DNA of 64,000 nt, from the NCBI GenBank assembly GCA_020436935.1, contig JAGQWX010000004.1, positions 53,226 through 117,225 of the forward strand, in the 5' to 3' direction. Position 1 is the first letter of the stretch. Each line of letters begins with the position of its first letter. The notes beneath the pieces are model-generated. The model ran no database searches and was not told the origin of the DNA. It saw only the letters and a program-made list of their open reading frames with translations. A program made the position numbers and the translations under genes. This document shows, in pieces, positions 35,436 to 44,291 of the stretch. This stretch comes from Saprospiraceae bacterium (GTDB lineage: Bacteria; Bacteroidota; Bacteroidia; Chitinophagales; Saprospiraceae).

Positions 35436-38171
35436 ATGTACAAATCAATAGGTATGCTTTTGCTACTCGTTAGTGCAAATGCATTTTGTCAAACCATTCC
35501 CCTGCCTGAACACCCAAGACCTGATTTTTACAGGAGTGAATGGCAGAACCTCAACGGCATTTGGAACTTCGCATTTGACAAGGAAGATGCCGGGCTTTCG
35601 CAAAAATGGTTCGAGCATCCAGAAAATTTTGGAGACAAGATTCTGGTGCCATTTCCCTGGGGATCAAAGCTTTCTCAGGTAAAAGATGAAGCTGATATTG
35701 CATGGTATTCAAGAAAAATAAGTCTGCCCGCAGGCTGGAAAGGAGAAAAAATATTTGTCATCATCGGTGCCAGTGACTGGGCCACCGATGTTTGGGTAGA
35801 CGGCATTCACCTGGGACGACATGAAGGAGGTTATATGCCCTTTGAAGTGGACGTCACTACCATATTGAAAAAAGGTGGCGAGCACAGTCTGGTAGTGAGA
35901 GCAGATGACGTAAGAAGAATGTTCACCCTATATGGAAAACAAGGCTACGGAAACGCCCGTGGAATTTGGCAAAGTGTTTACATGGAAAGCCGCGGAAAGG
36001 AGTATGCTGACAAAATCAGAATGACTCCCGACATTGACGCATCAAAGGTAATGTTTGAAATAACGGCCAATGCAGCAGCAAGTGAAGACCTGCCTTATTC
36101 CATCATCATTGAAAATGGAACAAATGATATCACATTGACAGGCACGCTGCCAAAAGGAAGCAATAAAATACAGACTAAAATTGATATCCCGGAAGCCAAA
36201 TTTTGGAATCTTGAGCACCCACACCTGTATGACACCAAAGTGGTTTTGGGATCAGATGAGGTGAACACTTACTTTGGGATGAGGAAAGTATCTGTTGAAC
36301 AACTGCCCGGCACAGACATCCCATATATCGCGCTCAACGGTCAACCCGTCTACCTCCAGCTGGCTCTGGATCAGGCTTATCACGAAGATGGTTTTTACAC
36401 TTTTCCTACCGATGAATTCATGAAGCAGGAAGTGGCAAGGGCAAAAGAAATTGGCCTGAACGGCATCAGAATACACATCAAACCCGAAATGCCCCGCAAA
36501 TTATACTGGGCGGACAAACTCGGACTTTTGGTCATGGCTGATTTACCCAACAGCTGGGGTGAACCGGATGAGTTGATGCAGAAGGAATCCGAGCGTACCC
36601 TCAGAGCAATGATAGACCGAGATTACAACCACCCTTCCATCTTTTCATGGATCGTATTCAACGAAACATGGGGTTTGTTTACCAAGGTGGAAGAAAATGG
36701 CAAAAGCCAAAGCCGGTATCTTCCCAAAACCCAGGATTGGGTAGCTTCCATGTATTATCTGGCAAAATCGCTCGATCAGTCCAGGCTGGTAGAGGACAAC
36801 AGCATTTGCTGTGGAAGAGGACATACAGAGACCGACATCATGAGCTGGCATGAATATCTGCCGGGTTGGGAATGGGATGAACACCTTGAAATAATAACGA
36901 GCAACCTCAAAGAAGGGGGCGATTACTTGTTTGAGAAGGGTTTTAAACAAGGAAAACAGCCCAACATCAACAGCGAATGCGGAAATGTCTGGGGATATGA
37001 AGGAAGTACCGGGGACGTAGATTGGTCATATGATTATCACCGAATGCTCAATACTTTCAGGATGTTTCCTCAGGTTGCCGGATGGTTGTACACCGAACAC
37101 CATGATGTCATCAATGAGTGGAACGGTTACTGGAGATTTGACAGAACCAATAAGTTTACAGGTTTTGAAGAGATTCACCCGGGTATGAGTCTCAATGACC
37201 TGCATGGTCAATACTATATTTCGACCGGTAATGAAGTGACCAAAACGGTCAGTGCCGAGTCGGAAGTCGAAGTACCGCTTTTCCTCTCGGTGTTTGATCC
37301 TAAAGTAAAGGAAGGAGAATTTAAGCTGTCTTATGTTCTGAAGCACACAAATGTAACAGGTATGGAGTCTGTCGCCACATCAGGAGAAATGAAGGTGATC
37401 CTGAAGCCCTGGCAGCAGGAACAACTCAGCAGTCTGAACATCAAAATGCCTGCAGAAAATGGACTTGCACTGTTACAACTGACGTTGACTGATGCCAGCG
37501 GCAAGGCGGTGCATAGAAATTTCTGTCATTTTGTGGTTGAGGGTGGTGAGGACAACAATGGATTTGCTGTCACCAAAAAAGAAGTAAATGATTACAAAAA
37601 TGCGAAATGGTCTGAGAAATCCTGGAAGGTCCTGAATGGTCTAAAGGTCAATGGCGCCGGCAAAGGTTTTTTTGAATACGAACTTCCGGCTCCAGAACTG
37701 CCAAAAGGCAAAAAGTTTGGTCAGGCATATATCGTTTTTGAAGTTTCTGCCAAACAGTTGTTTGATAAGGATAAGAATCAGGGCTTTGATCAAAACCAGG
37801 ATTATATGTTGGGCTCGAGGGTATCTCCTTCCAGCAATCCTAACTCTTATCCAATGACCGACGAGACCTTGTTCCCGTCAAAGTTGGTGGTCAGCATCAA
37901 TGGCATTTCGCAAAAATCCATCAACCTGGCCGATGATCCTGCTGATCACCGGGGAGTTTTGTCATGGTACAATCAACCGCATGATAAAAAACTGCGTGAA
38001 GCCGGATCTTATGGTTATCTGGTCAAAGTACCGGTTTCCAAATCTGTCTGGCAGAAAAATAAAACAATCAACTTGCGTCTGGAATCTCCGGGTGAGGGAG
38101 GCTTGGCATTGTACGGGAAAGATTTTGGAAGATACCCAATAGACATCCATTATGTTGTAGAATATAAGTAA
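35436..38171 (+). CDS. Glycoside hydrolase family 2 protein (exported)
   Basis: A 911-aa protein with signal peptide (MYKSIGMLLLLVSANAFCQ). GH2 sugar-binding (FRSEW..., DWATDVWVDG, GGYMPFEVDVT), immunoglobulin-like and TIM-barrel domains follow. The acid/base Glu is E410 (WIVFNETWG) and the nucleophile E514 (NSECGNVWG). The barrel motif RIHIKPEMPRKLYWADKLG is retained. The C-terminal ~280 residues contain an extra beta-sandwich region (FEVSAKQLFDKDKNQG) with no family I can name. Substrate is uncertain: beta-galactosidase, glucuronidase and mannosidase are all GH2. It is not near a SusCD pair and appears monocistronic. Confidence 0.9.
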   Translation: MYKSIGMLLLLVSANAFCQTIPLPEHPRPDFYRSEWQNLNGIWNFAFDKEDAGLSQKWFEHPENFGDKILVPFPWGSKLSQVKDEADIAWYSRKISLPAGWKGEKIFVIIGASDWATDVWVDGIHLGRHEGGYMPFEVDVTTILKKGGEHSLVVRADDVRRMFTLYGKQGYGNARGIWQSVYMESRGKEYADKIRMTPDIDASKVMFEITANAAASEDLPYSIIIENGTNDITLTGTLPKGSNKIQTKIDIPEAKFWNLEHPHLYDTKVVLGSDEVNTYFGMRKVSVEQLPGTDIPYIALNGQPVYLQLALDQAYHEDGFYTFPTDEFMKQEVARAKEIGLNGIRIHIKPEMPRKLYWADKLGLLVMADLPNSWGEPDELMQKESERTLRAMIDRDYNHPSIFSWIVFNETWGLFTKVEENGKSQSRYLPKTQDWVASMYYLAKSLDQSRLVEDNSICCGRGHTETDIMSWHEYLPGWEWDEHLEIITSNLKEGGDYLFEKGFKQGKQPNINSECGNVWGYEGSTGDVDWSYDYHRMLNTFRMFPQVAGWLYTEHHDVINEWNGYWRFDRTNKFTGFEEIHPGMSLNDLHGQYYISTGNEVTKTVSAESEVEVPLFLSVFDPKVKEGEFKLSYVLKHTNVTGMESVATSGEMKVILKPWQQEQLSSLNIKMPAENGLALLQLTLTDASGKAVHRNFCHFVVEGGEDNNGFAVTKKEVNDYKNAKWSEKSWKVLNGLKVNGAGKGFFEYELPAPELPKGKKFGQAYIVFEVSAKQLFDKDKNQGFDQNQDYMLGSRVSPSSNPNSYPMTDETLFPSKLVVSINGISQKSINLADDPADHRGVLSWYNQPHDKKLREAGSYGYLVKVPVSKSVWQKNKTINLRLESPGEGGLALYGKDFGRYPIDIHYVVEYK

Positions 38172-38280
38172 CAGGAATCGTTGTTTTAATTGGACTCGAC
38201 TGAAGCCGCATTATGTTTAATAAAAGAAATTTTGATATGGCGCTGGCTTTCTGTTTTTTTGCAGACATAAAACACAAAGC

Positions 38281-38757
38281 ATGGATTTTAAAGAAGCGAA
38301 AGCGTTGAATGGAGTTGCAAAGTTCCACAGGACATTTGGTATGCCCGTAGTAGAAAGCCCGGCCATACCCCCGGTCGAGCGTTGCAAACTCAGGATTGCA
38401 TTGCTACAGGAAGAACTTGACGAGCTCAAAGATGCCCTCGAAAATAATGATATTGTCGAAGCGGCGGACGCTCTTGCTGACCTCCAATACGTTCTAAGCG
38501 GTGCTATACTTGAGCTCGGACTGGGCGAAAAATTTCATGACCTGTTCGAAGAGGTCCAGAGGTCCAATATGAGCAAAACATGCAAAACGCTGGAGGAAGT
38601 TGAGGCCACCCAAAAATACTACCTCGAACACAAATCAACAGAATCATATGTCGTAGAAAAGGAAACCGAGTTCCTGGTTTACCGAAAAGAAGATGGCAAA
38701 GTTTTGAAAAGCATCAAATATTCACCCGCAGATTTTGAAGCAGTTCTGGCAAAATGA
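38281..38757 (+). CDS. MazG-like nucleoside triphosphate pyrophosphohydrolase
   Basis: A 158-aa all-alpha NTP pyrophosphohydrolase. The metal-binding pattern EExxE...ExxD is present as LLQEELDELKDAL and VEAADALADLQYVL. These enzymes hydrolyse NTP to NMP and pyrophosphate, often for house-cleaning. The C-terminal 50 residues are lineage-specific. The stop shares ATGA with the next gene, an exported esterase, so the two are co-translated although no functional tie is known. Confidence 0.85.
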   Translation: MDFKEAKALNGVAKFHRTFGMPVVESPAIPPVERCKLRIALLQEELDELKDALENNDIVEAADALADLQYVLSGAILELGLGEKFHDLFEEVQRSNMSKTCKTLEEVEATQKYYLEHKSTESYVVEKETEFLVYRKEDGKVLKSIKYSPADFEAVLAK

Positions 38758-39569
38758 TGAAGAAAAACATACAGATATTGTTGTGGGTCTTTGTCATAGG
38801 TTTGGTTTACGGTCAGCCTACTACCCCTTTCCAGATTGGTGAGATCCATAAGATAGAGTCCAAAGTATTGAATGAAGAAAGAGTGCTGAATGTATACCTT
38901 CCTCATGGATACGATCAAAAAGAAAAATATCCTGTGATCTACTTGCTGGATGGAAGTGCTGATGAAGATATTGTCCACATAGCAGGTTTGGTACAATTCA
39001 TGGGCCTCATGTATACCATGCCTCCCACCATTGTTGTTGGCATAGCCAATGTCGATCGAAAAAGGGATTTTACCTTCAAAACAGATGTGCCTTCACTGCG
39101 AGAAAAATATCCCAACACGGGACATTCAGCTCCTTTTATAAAATTCATAGCGGAAGAGCTTCAGCCTTATGTCAGGAACCATTTCTCTACCAATGATACC
39201 ACAAGCCTTATTGGCCAGTCACTTGGAGGTCTACTGGCAAGTGAGATTGTATTGAAAAATCCGGAATTGTTTGACAGATACTACATTGTCAGTCCTAGTC
39301 TTTGGTGGGGTGAAGAAAGTCTTTTGAAGGATGCTGACAATCTGATCAGCCAACACAATTATTCGGGCAAATACATCCACATCTCTGTGGGTAAAAACGA
39401 GGATAAAATCATGGTCAGAGAAGCAAAAGCGCTGTATAAAAAATTGAAACCATTGTCCAAAAAAGAAGTATTTGTCGGTCTCAATGTTTTGAAAGGGCAC
39501 AATCACGCCACTGTCTTGCATCAGGCCATTTACGATGCGCTAAAATTACTTTACGTCCCGATTGCCTAG
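38754..39569 (+). CDS. Exported alpha/beta hydrolase (Fes/esterase-D-like)
   Basis: A 271-aa secreted esterase with a signal peptide ending near VYGQ. The serine hydrolase elbow is GQSLGG, with oxyanion-side YLLDGSAD and a C-terminal catalytic His in KGHNHATV. It belongs to the enterochelin-esterase/putative-esterase superfamily; the natural ester is unknown. It overlaps the upstream MazG-like gene by 4 bp and its stop overlaps the convergent ABC exporter stop by 4 bp. Confidence 0.85.
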   Translation: MMKKNIQILLWVFVIGLVYGQPTTPFQIGEIHKIESKVLNEERVLNVYLPHGYDQKEKYPVIYLLDGSADEDIVHIAGLVQFMGLMYTMPPTIVVGIANVDRKRDFTFKTDVPSLREKYPNTGHSAPFIKFIAEELQPYVRNHFSTNDTTSLIGQSLGGLLASEIVLKNPELFDRYYIVSPSLWWGEESLLKDADNLISQHNYSGKYIHISVGKNEDKIMVREAKALYKKLKPLSKKEVFVGLNVLKGHNHATVLHQAIYDALKLLYVPIA

Positions 39570-41368
39570 CCAACCCAGTCAAATTGCAGTTTGGCAAGAT
39601 TGCTATAGATGCCCGATTCCTGATTGATCAGTTCACTATGGCTGCCCTTTTCGACGATTTTTCCTTTATCCAGCACATAGATGGTGTCCACATCCCTTAC
39701 TGTTGCCAGTCTGTGAGCTATGATGATGGCCGTTCTGCCTTCAAGTAGGTTTTCCAGAGCCTCTTGAACGATTCGTTCTGACTCTGCATCCAGGGAAGAA
39801 GTAGCCTCGTCCAGGATCAAGATTTTAGGATCTTTGAGAATAGCACGGGCTATGGCAATGCGCTGTCGCTGACCTCCGGATAATTTTATACCGCGGTCCC
39901 CTACAATGGTTTCAAACTTCTCCGGGAAGTTGTCAATGAATTCCAGGCAATTGCTCTTTTCAGCTGCCAAATGAAGTTCCTCTTCCGTCGCAGAAGGTTT
40001 GCCATAAAGGATGTTTTCTCTGATGGTTCCACCAAATAAAATGACCTCCTGTGGTACAATGCCAATGGCGGCTCTAAGTGCAGAAACGTCATAATCCTGA
40101 ATGGGCTTACCATCGAGCAAAATTTCACCAGAATCGATATTATAAAACTTCATCAGCAATTGTACAATGGTGGACTTACCGCTTCCGCTTTGCCCCACAA
40201 GCGCAATCTTTTGACCTTGCAGTATTTCAAGATCAACGCCTTTGAGCACTTCCACGTCTTTCCTTGAGGTATATGAAAAGCGCACGTCGCGGTATTGAAT
40301 ATCACCCACCAAAGGCGCCGGCTCAACAGGCCCGTCCAGTTGATTGACTTCATGTTCGGTCTCCAGGATAGCCATGACGCGCTCAGTGGCCCCAACTGAT
40401 CCAGCTATGGTGGTATATAAATTACCAAAACTGGCTATCGCTCCTCCAAGGATTCCAGTATAAATGATGAAGGAAAACAAGTCACCTACCTCCATCTGGC
40501 CATATTTCACCATAAGCGCTCCCCTCCAAAGAATGAAGAACAAACCTCCAAACAGGAAAGTAATGATGAATACAAAAAACAGTCCTCTTACCTTTGCAAA
40601 ATCTATAGAAATTTTGACCACCTCACCAACACTTTTTGCGTATCGGATAGACTCCAGCCATTCATTGGTAAAGGATTTTACGATACTCAGCGACTGAAAA
40701 GTTTCTTCAACAATAGTATTGGTCTCCGCCAGTTTGTCTTGCCTTTTTCTCGAAAGCTTTCTGATGTATCTGCCAAAAACCATGGCAGTAATGACGATTA
40801 TCGGAAAAGTAGCCAGCATAAGCAAAGACAATTTTGGTGTCAATGCAGCCAAAATGATGATGCCCACTACGATTGTAACTACCTGCCTTAAGAACTCTGC
40901 AAGTGTAATTGAGAATGTGGTTTGAAGTTGTTCCACATCTGTCGTGATTCTACTCGTCAGCTCCCCTACTCTTCTCTCCTCAAAAAAAGAAATGCTCTGG
41001 GTAATGATCTTATTGTACAAATCCTTTCTCAAGTCTGCCATACCCTTCTCACTGACGATGGTAAAGAGTATGGTTCTGATGTAAGAAAGTATGCCCTGAC
41101 CAACCAATATGATCAGGAATATCCACCAGAAATCCTCGACCTCTATGTTAAGGTTGTACTTGCCCTTTCCTACAGCCATATTGGCCATTTCACCTGCAGC
41201 ACCGGGAAAAACCATAAACAGCAAACTGCCTACAATCAGCAGAAACATGCCTATGATGAACTGCACCATATAAGGCTTAATGTATCTGAATACTTTGAAG
41301 GAATTTAATAGGCCTTGTCTGGTTATCTTAGGTTTCTGATCCTTTGTATAGTTCGCTCTTGTTGCCAT
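39566..41368 (-). CDS. ABC transporter, fused permease/ATPase (MsbA-like exporter)
   Basis: A 600-aa half-transporter expected to work as a homodimer. Six membrane helices occupy the first ~330 residues (MVQFIIGMFLLIVGSLLFMVF first). The ATPase has Walker A GQSGSGKST, signature LSGGQRQRIAIARA and Walker B ILILDEATSSLD. It resembles lipid-flippase/multidrug exporters; the substrate cannot be told from sequence. It appears monocistronic. Confidence 0.92.
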   Translation of the reverse strand: MATRANYTKDQKPKITRQGLLNSFKVFRYIKPYMVQFIIGMFLLIVGSLLFMVFPGAAGEMANMAVGKGKYNLNIEVEDFWWIFLIILVGQGILSYIRTILFTIVSEKGMADLRKDLYNKIITQSISFFEERRVGELTSRITTDVEQLQTTFSITLAEFLRQVVTIVVGIIILAALTPKLSLLMLATFPIIVITAMVFGRYIRKLSRKRQDKLAETNTIVEETFQSLSIVKSFTNEWLESIRYAKSVGEVVKISIDFAKVRGLFFVFIITFLFGGLFFILWRGALMVKYGQMEVGDLFSFIIYTGILGGAIASFGNLYTTIAGSVGATERVMAILETEHEVNQLDGPVEPAPLVGDIQYRDVRFSYTSRKDVEVLKGVDLEILQGQKIALVGQSGSGKSTIVQLLMKFYNIDSGEILLDGKPIQDYDVSALRAAIGIVPQEVILFGGTIRENILYGKPSATEEELHLAAEKSNCLEFIDNFPEKFETIVGDRGIKLSGGQRQRIAIARAILKDPKILILDEATSSLDAESERIVQEALENLLEGRTAIIIAHRLATVRDVDTIYVLDKGKIVEKGSHSELINQESGIYSNLAKLQFDWVG

Positions 41369-41742
41369 GCAAAATTCATCGTGTGAAAAAACGATGCAAA
41401 GGTAACAAATGGCCTTGTTTGCTAAAATCTTTTGGAAGAAGTATCACATTTGGCAGACAAAGATGACAAAGGCTTGACGAAGGGCTGTTTTACTTGGATA
41501 CATTATCACAGTTGATTGATCGGAGTCTTTTAAAAAAATCATTTACATCATACCATTAATTCACAAACTTTATTTACTGGCTCTGGTCTTAACAGGTATT
41601 ATGATTAAATTTTTAAATATAAAAGACACCGGACACGGTTACATATTCCGTGCAAATTCCACTAATGTTTGGATAAAAGTAAATTGGCCTTACATTTGCA
41701 TTTTTATATGAAAACCGGAAATAACACAATTTATATATACAT
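41369..41742. other. Intergenic region between divergent ABC exporter and topA
   Basis: 374 bp with no gene I can support. The right half holds the topA promoter; an inverted repeat CACGG-N9-CCGTG (41634-41652) sits just upstream of that promoter and may be a regulator site. Confidence 0.4.
41668..41698 (+). promoter_or_regulatory. Bacteroidota-type promoter of topA
   Basis: TTTG (41668-41671) and TACATTTG (41691-41698) are spaced by 19 bp, matching the TTTG/TAnnTTTG consensus of the Bacteroidota primary sigma factor. Predicted transcription starts about 41704, giving a leader of about 40 nt to the topA ATG. Confidence 0.65.
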
Positions 41743-44277
41743 ATGTCTAAAAAGTTGCTCATAGTAGAGTCTCCGGCGAAAGCCAAAACCATAGAAAAAT
41801 ACCTTGGTGGTGACTTTGAGGTGAAGTCAAGCTTCGGTCACATCAGAGATCTGGACAAAGGTTCAAACGGTGTGGATATTCAAAATGAATTTGAGCCAAC
41901 ATACATCATAACACCTGAAAAAAGAAAGGTCGTTAAAGAGCTGAGAGATTCTTCAGCACGTGCATCAGAAGTATGGCTCGCAACGGATGAAGACCGTGAA
42001 GGAGAGGCCATATCGTGGCACCTATGTGAAGTTTTGGGACTCAATCCTAAGTTTACCAAAAGGATTGTATTCAGTGAGATCACCAAACCAGCCATCCAAA
42101 AAGCAGTGCTAAATCCAAGGACAGTAGACATCGACCTGGTAAATGCACAGCAAGCGAGGAGGATCCTGGACCGCCTGGTAGGTTTTGAGTTGAGTGAAGT
42201 CCTGTGGAGAAAAGTCAAAGGAAAACTGTCTGCCGGCCGTGTACAATCAGTGGCAGTAAAACTGATCGTCGAAAGAGAAAGAGAAATACAGGCTTTTACA
42301 ACCGAAGCATATTTTAAGGTGAGTGCTATTTTTGACGTGGTCAACGATCGTGGCGAAAAAGTTGCACTAAAAGCAGATTTGGTCAACAGGCTCCCGGACC
42401 TTGCATCAGCCAAAGCTTTTATAGAGAAGGCCAACGGGGCGATTTTCAAAATCGAAAGCATTGAGAAAAAGCCCGCCACCCGCAAGCCAGCAGCTCCTTT
42501 TACCACATCAACACTCCAGCAGGAAGCAAGCAGAAAGCTCTATTTTGGGGTAAACAGGACCATGTCGGTGGCCCAGCGACTCTATGAAGAGGGGCATATC
42601 ACCTATATGAGAACAGATAGTGTCAATATCAGTGAGCAGGCGCTCAATGACATGTCCGAGCAGATAAAAACGGAATATGGAGATAAATACCTCCATATTC
42701 GCAGATATAAGTCAAAATCCGCAAATGCACAGGAAGCCCACGAAGCCATAAGACCAACATACATCCAAAAGAAAAATATCAGCGGAAATCCTGATGAGCA
42801 GAAGCTTTACGAACTCATCTGGAAAAGGGCCATCGCCTCACAAATGGCTGATGCACAATTGGAGAAAACGGTAGTAGACATCGGTATCAGTACCATGGCA
42901 GACGCTACATTGAGAGCAGAGGGCGAAGTGCTCAAATTTGATGGTTTCCTCAAAGTATACATTGAGTCCAAGGATGACGACGACAATGATGATGATGTAA
43001 AAGGCATGTTACCGCCACTTGCAGTAAAACAGACCCTGCCCCTGAATGTGATGACCGCTACAGAACGATTCACCAGACCTCCGGCCAGATACACGGAAGC
43101 GAGCCTCGTGCAAAAACTTGAGGAATTGGGCATCGGCAGACCGTCAACATATGCGCCTACCATCAGTAAAATCATGGAGACGGAGCGTGGTTATGTCACC
43201 AAAGAAAGCCGTGAGGGCGAACAACGCAACTACAGCGTCGTTAAGCTCAAAGGTGGCCAAATCACCGAATCCACTGAAACAGAGACTACCGGAGCTACTT
43301 CCAACAGACTTTACCCTTCTGATTTGGGAATGATCGTTACAGATTTTCTGGATGAACATTTCGACGAGGTCATGAATTACAGCTTTACTGCTGAAGTTGA
43401 GGATCAGCTGGATCAGGTGGCCAATGGCAAGTTTGACTGGAAAAAAATGCTCAAGGACTTCTATTTCCCTTTCCATGGACTGATCGAAGATACCATTGAA
43501 AATGCAGATAGAGCCAGAGGTAAAAGAGTCCTGGGAACAGATCCTGCGAGTGGAAAAAGTGTTGTTGTTCAGATTACCAGATATGGACCTGTAGTCAAGA
43601 TCGGGGATGTGGACGAACTAAAAGAAGACGAAAAGCCTCAGTTTGCCAATTTAAAACCAGGACAGAGTATTGAAACCATAGGTCTCGATGAGGCGCTTGA
43701 ATTGTTCAAGCTTCCAAAGTCTTTCGGTGAGTATAAGGGCCAGGAACTACAAGTAAACAATGGACGTTTTGGTCCTTATGTTAAATTGGGTGATGTCTAT
43801 GCCAATCTTGGAAAAGGCACTGACCCACTTGAGCTGAGCAAGGATGACGCTATAGCAATCATTGATGCCAAACTCAAAGAAAACGAGCCTTTGGGTCAAT
43901 ATAAGTCAATGCCCATCACCAAAGGGAAAGGCAGGTTCGGACCTTTTGTTAAATGGAATGACTTGTTTGTCAATGTACCGAAGAAGTATGACATAGACAC
44001 CATCACCTTGCCAGAGGCGATTGAGTTGATTGAGTCAAAAGTGGAAAAAGAAGCCAACAGGTATATCAAACATTGGCCTGAAGAAAATATTTCTATAGAA
44101 AATGGCAGATGGGGACCTTTTATTCGTTATAAAAAAGCGAATGTAAAGTTACCTAAGGTAGAAGGTAAAAAACTTGAAGTGGAAGATCTTCAGGAATTGA
44201 GCCTGGAAACTGTCAAAGAATGGATAGAGACCGAGCTGCCAGGTAGCTTTAAAAAGCAAACTTCCGGCAAAAAATAA
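41743..44277 (+). CDS. topA: DNA topoisomerase I TopA
   Basis: Type IA topoisomerase relaxing negative supercoils. The TOPRIM domain shows E9 (VESPAKAKT) and the acidic D82/D84 (ATDEDREGE); the catalytic Tyr is Y288 in ITYMRTDS. The length is 844 aa. Instead of C-terminal Cys4 zinc fingers it has repeated GRFGPYVKLGD-type segments (GRFGPFVKWND; GRWGPFIRYK), the Topo_C repeat form seen in many Bacteroidota. It is followed 14 bp later by an OstA-like gene, which may be cotranscribed. Confidence 0.97.
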   Translation: MSKKLLIVESPAKAKTIEKYLGGDFEVKSSFGHIRDLDKGSNGVDIQNEFEPTYIITPEKRKVVKELRDSSARASEVWLATDEDREGEAISWHLCEVLGLNPKFTKRIVFSEITKPAIQKAVLNPRTVDIDLVNAQQARRILDRLVGFELSEVLWRKVKGKLSAGRVQSVAVKLIVEREREIQAFTTEAYFKVSAIFDVVNDRGEKVALKADLVNRLPDLASAKAFIEKANGAIFKIESIEKKPATRKPAAPFTTSTLQQEASRKLYFGVNRTMSVAQRLYEEGHITYMRTDSVNISEQALNDMSEQIKTEYGDKYLHIRRYKSKSANAQEAHEAIRPTYIQKKNISGNPDEQKLYELIWKRAIASQMADAQLEKTVVDIGISTMADATLRAEGEVLKFDGFLKVYIESKDDDDNDDDVKGMLPPLAVKQTLPLNVMTATERFTRPPARYTEASLVQKLEELGIGRPSTYAPTISKIMETERGYVTKESREGEQRNYSVVKLKGGQITESTETETTGATSNRLYPSDLGMIVTDFLDEHFDEVMNYSFTAEVEDQLDQVANGKFDWKKMLKDFYFPFHGLIEDTIENADRARGKRVLGTDPASGKSVVVQITRYGPVVKIGDVDELKEDEKPQFANLKPGQSIETIGLDEALELFKLPKSFGEYKGQELQVNNGRFGPYVKLGDVYANLGKGTDPLELSKDDAIAIIDAKLKENEPLGQYKSMPITKGKGRFGPFVKWNDLFVNVPKKYDIDTITLPEAIELIESKVEKEANRYIKHWPEENISIENGRWGPFIRYKKANVKLPKVEGKKLEVEDLQELSLETVKEWIETELPGSFKKQTSGKK

Positions 44278-44291
44278 ATATTTCTATTACC

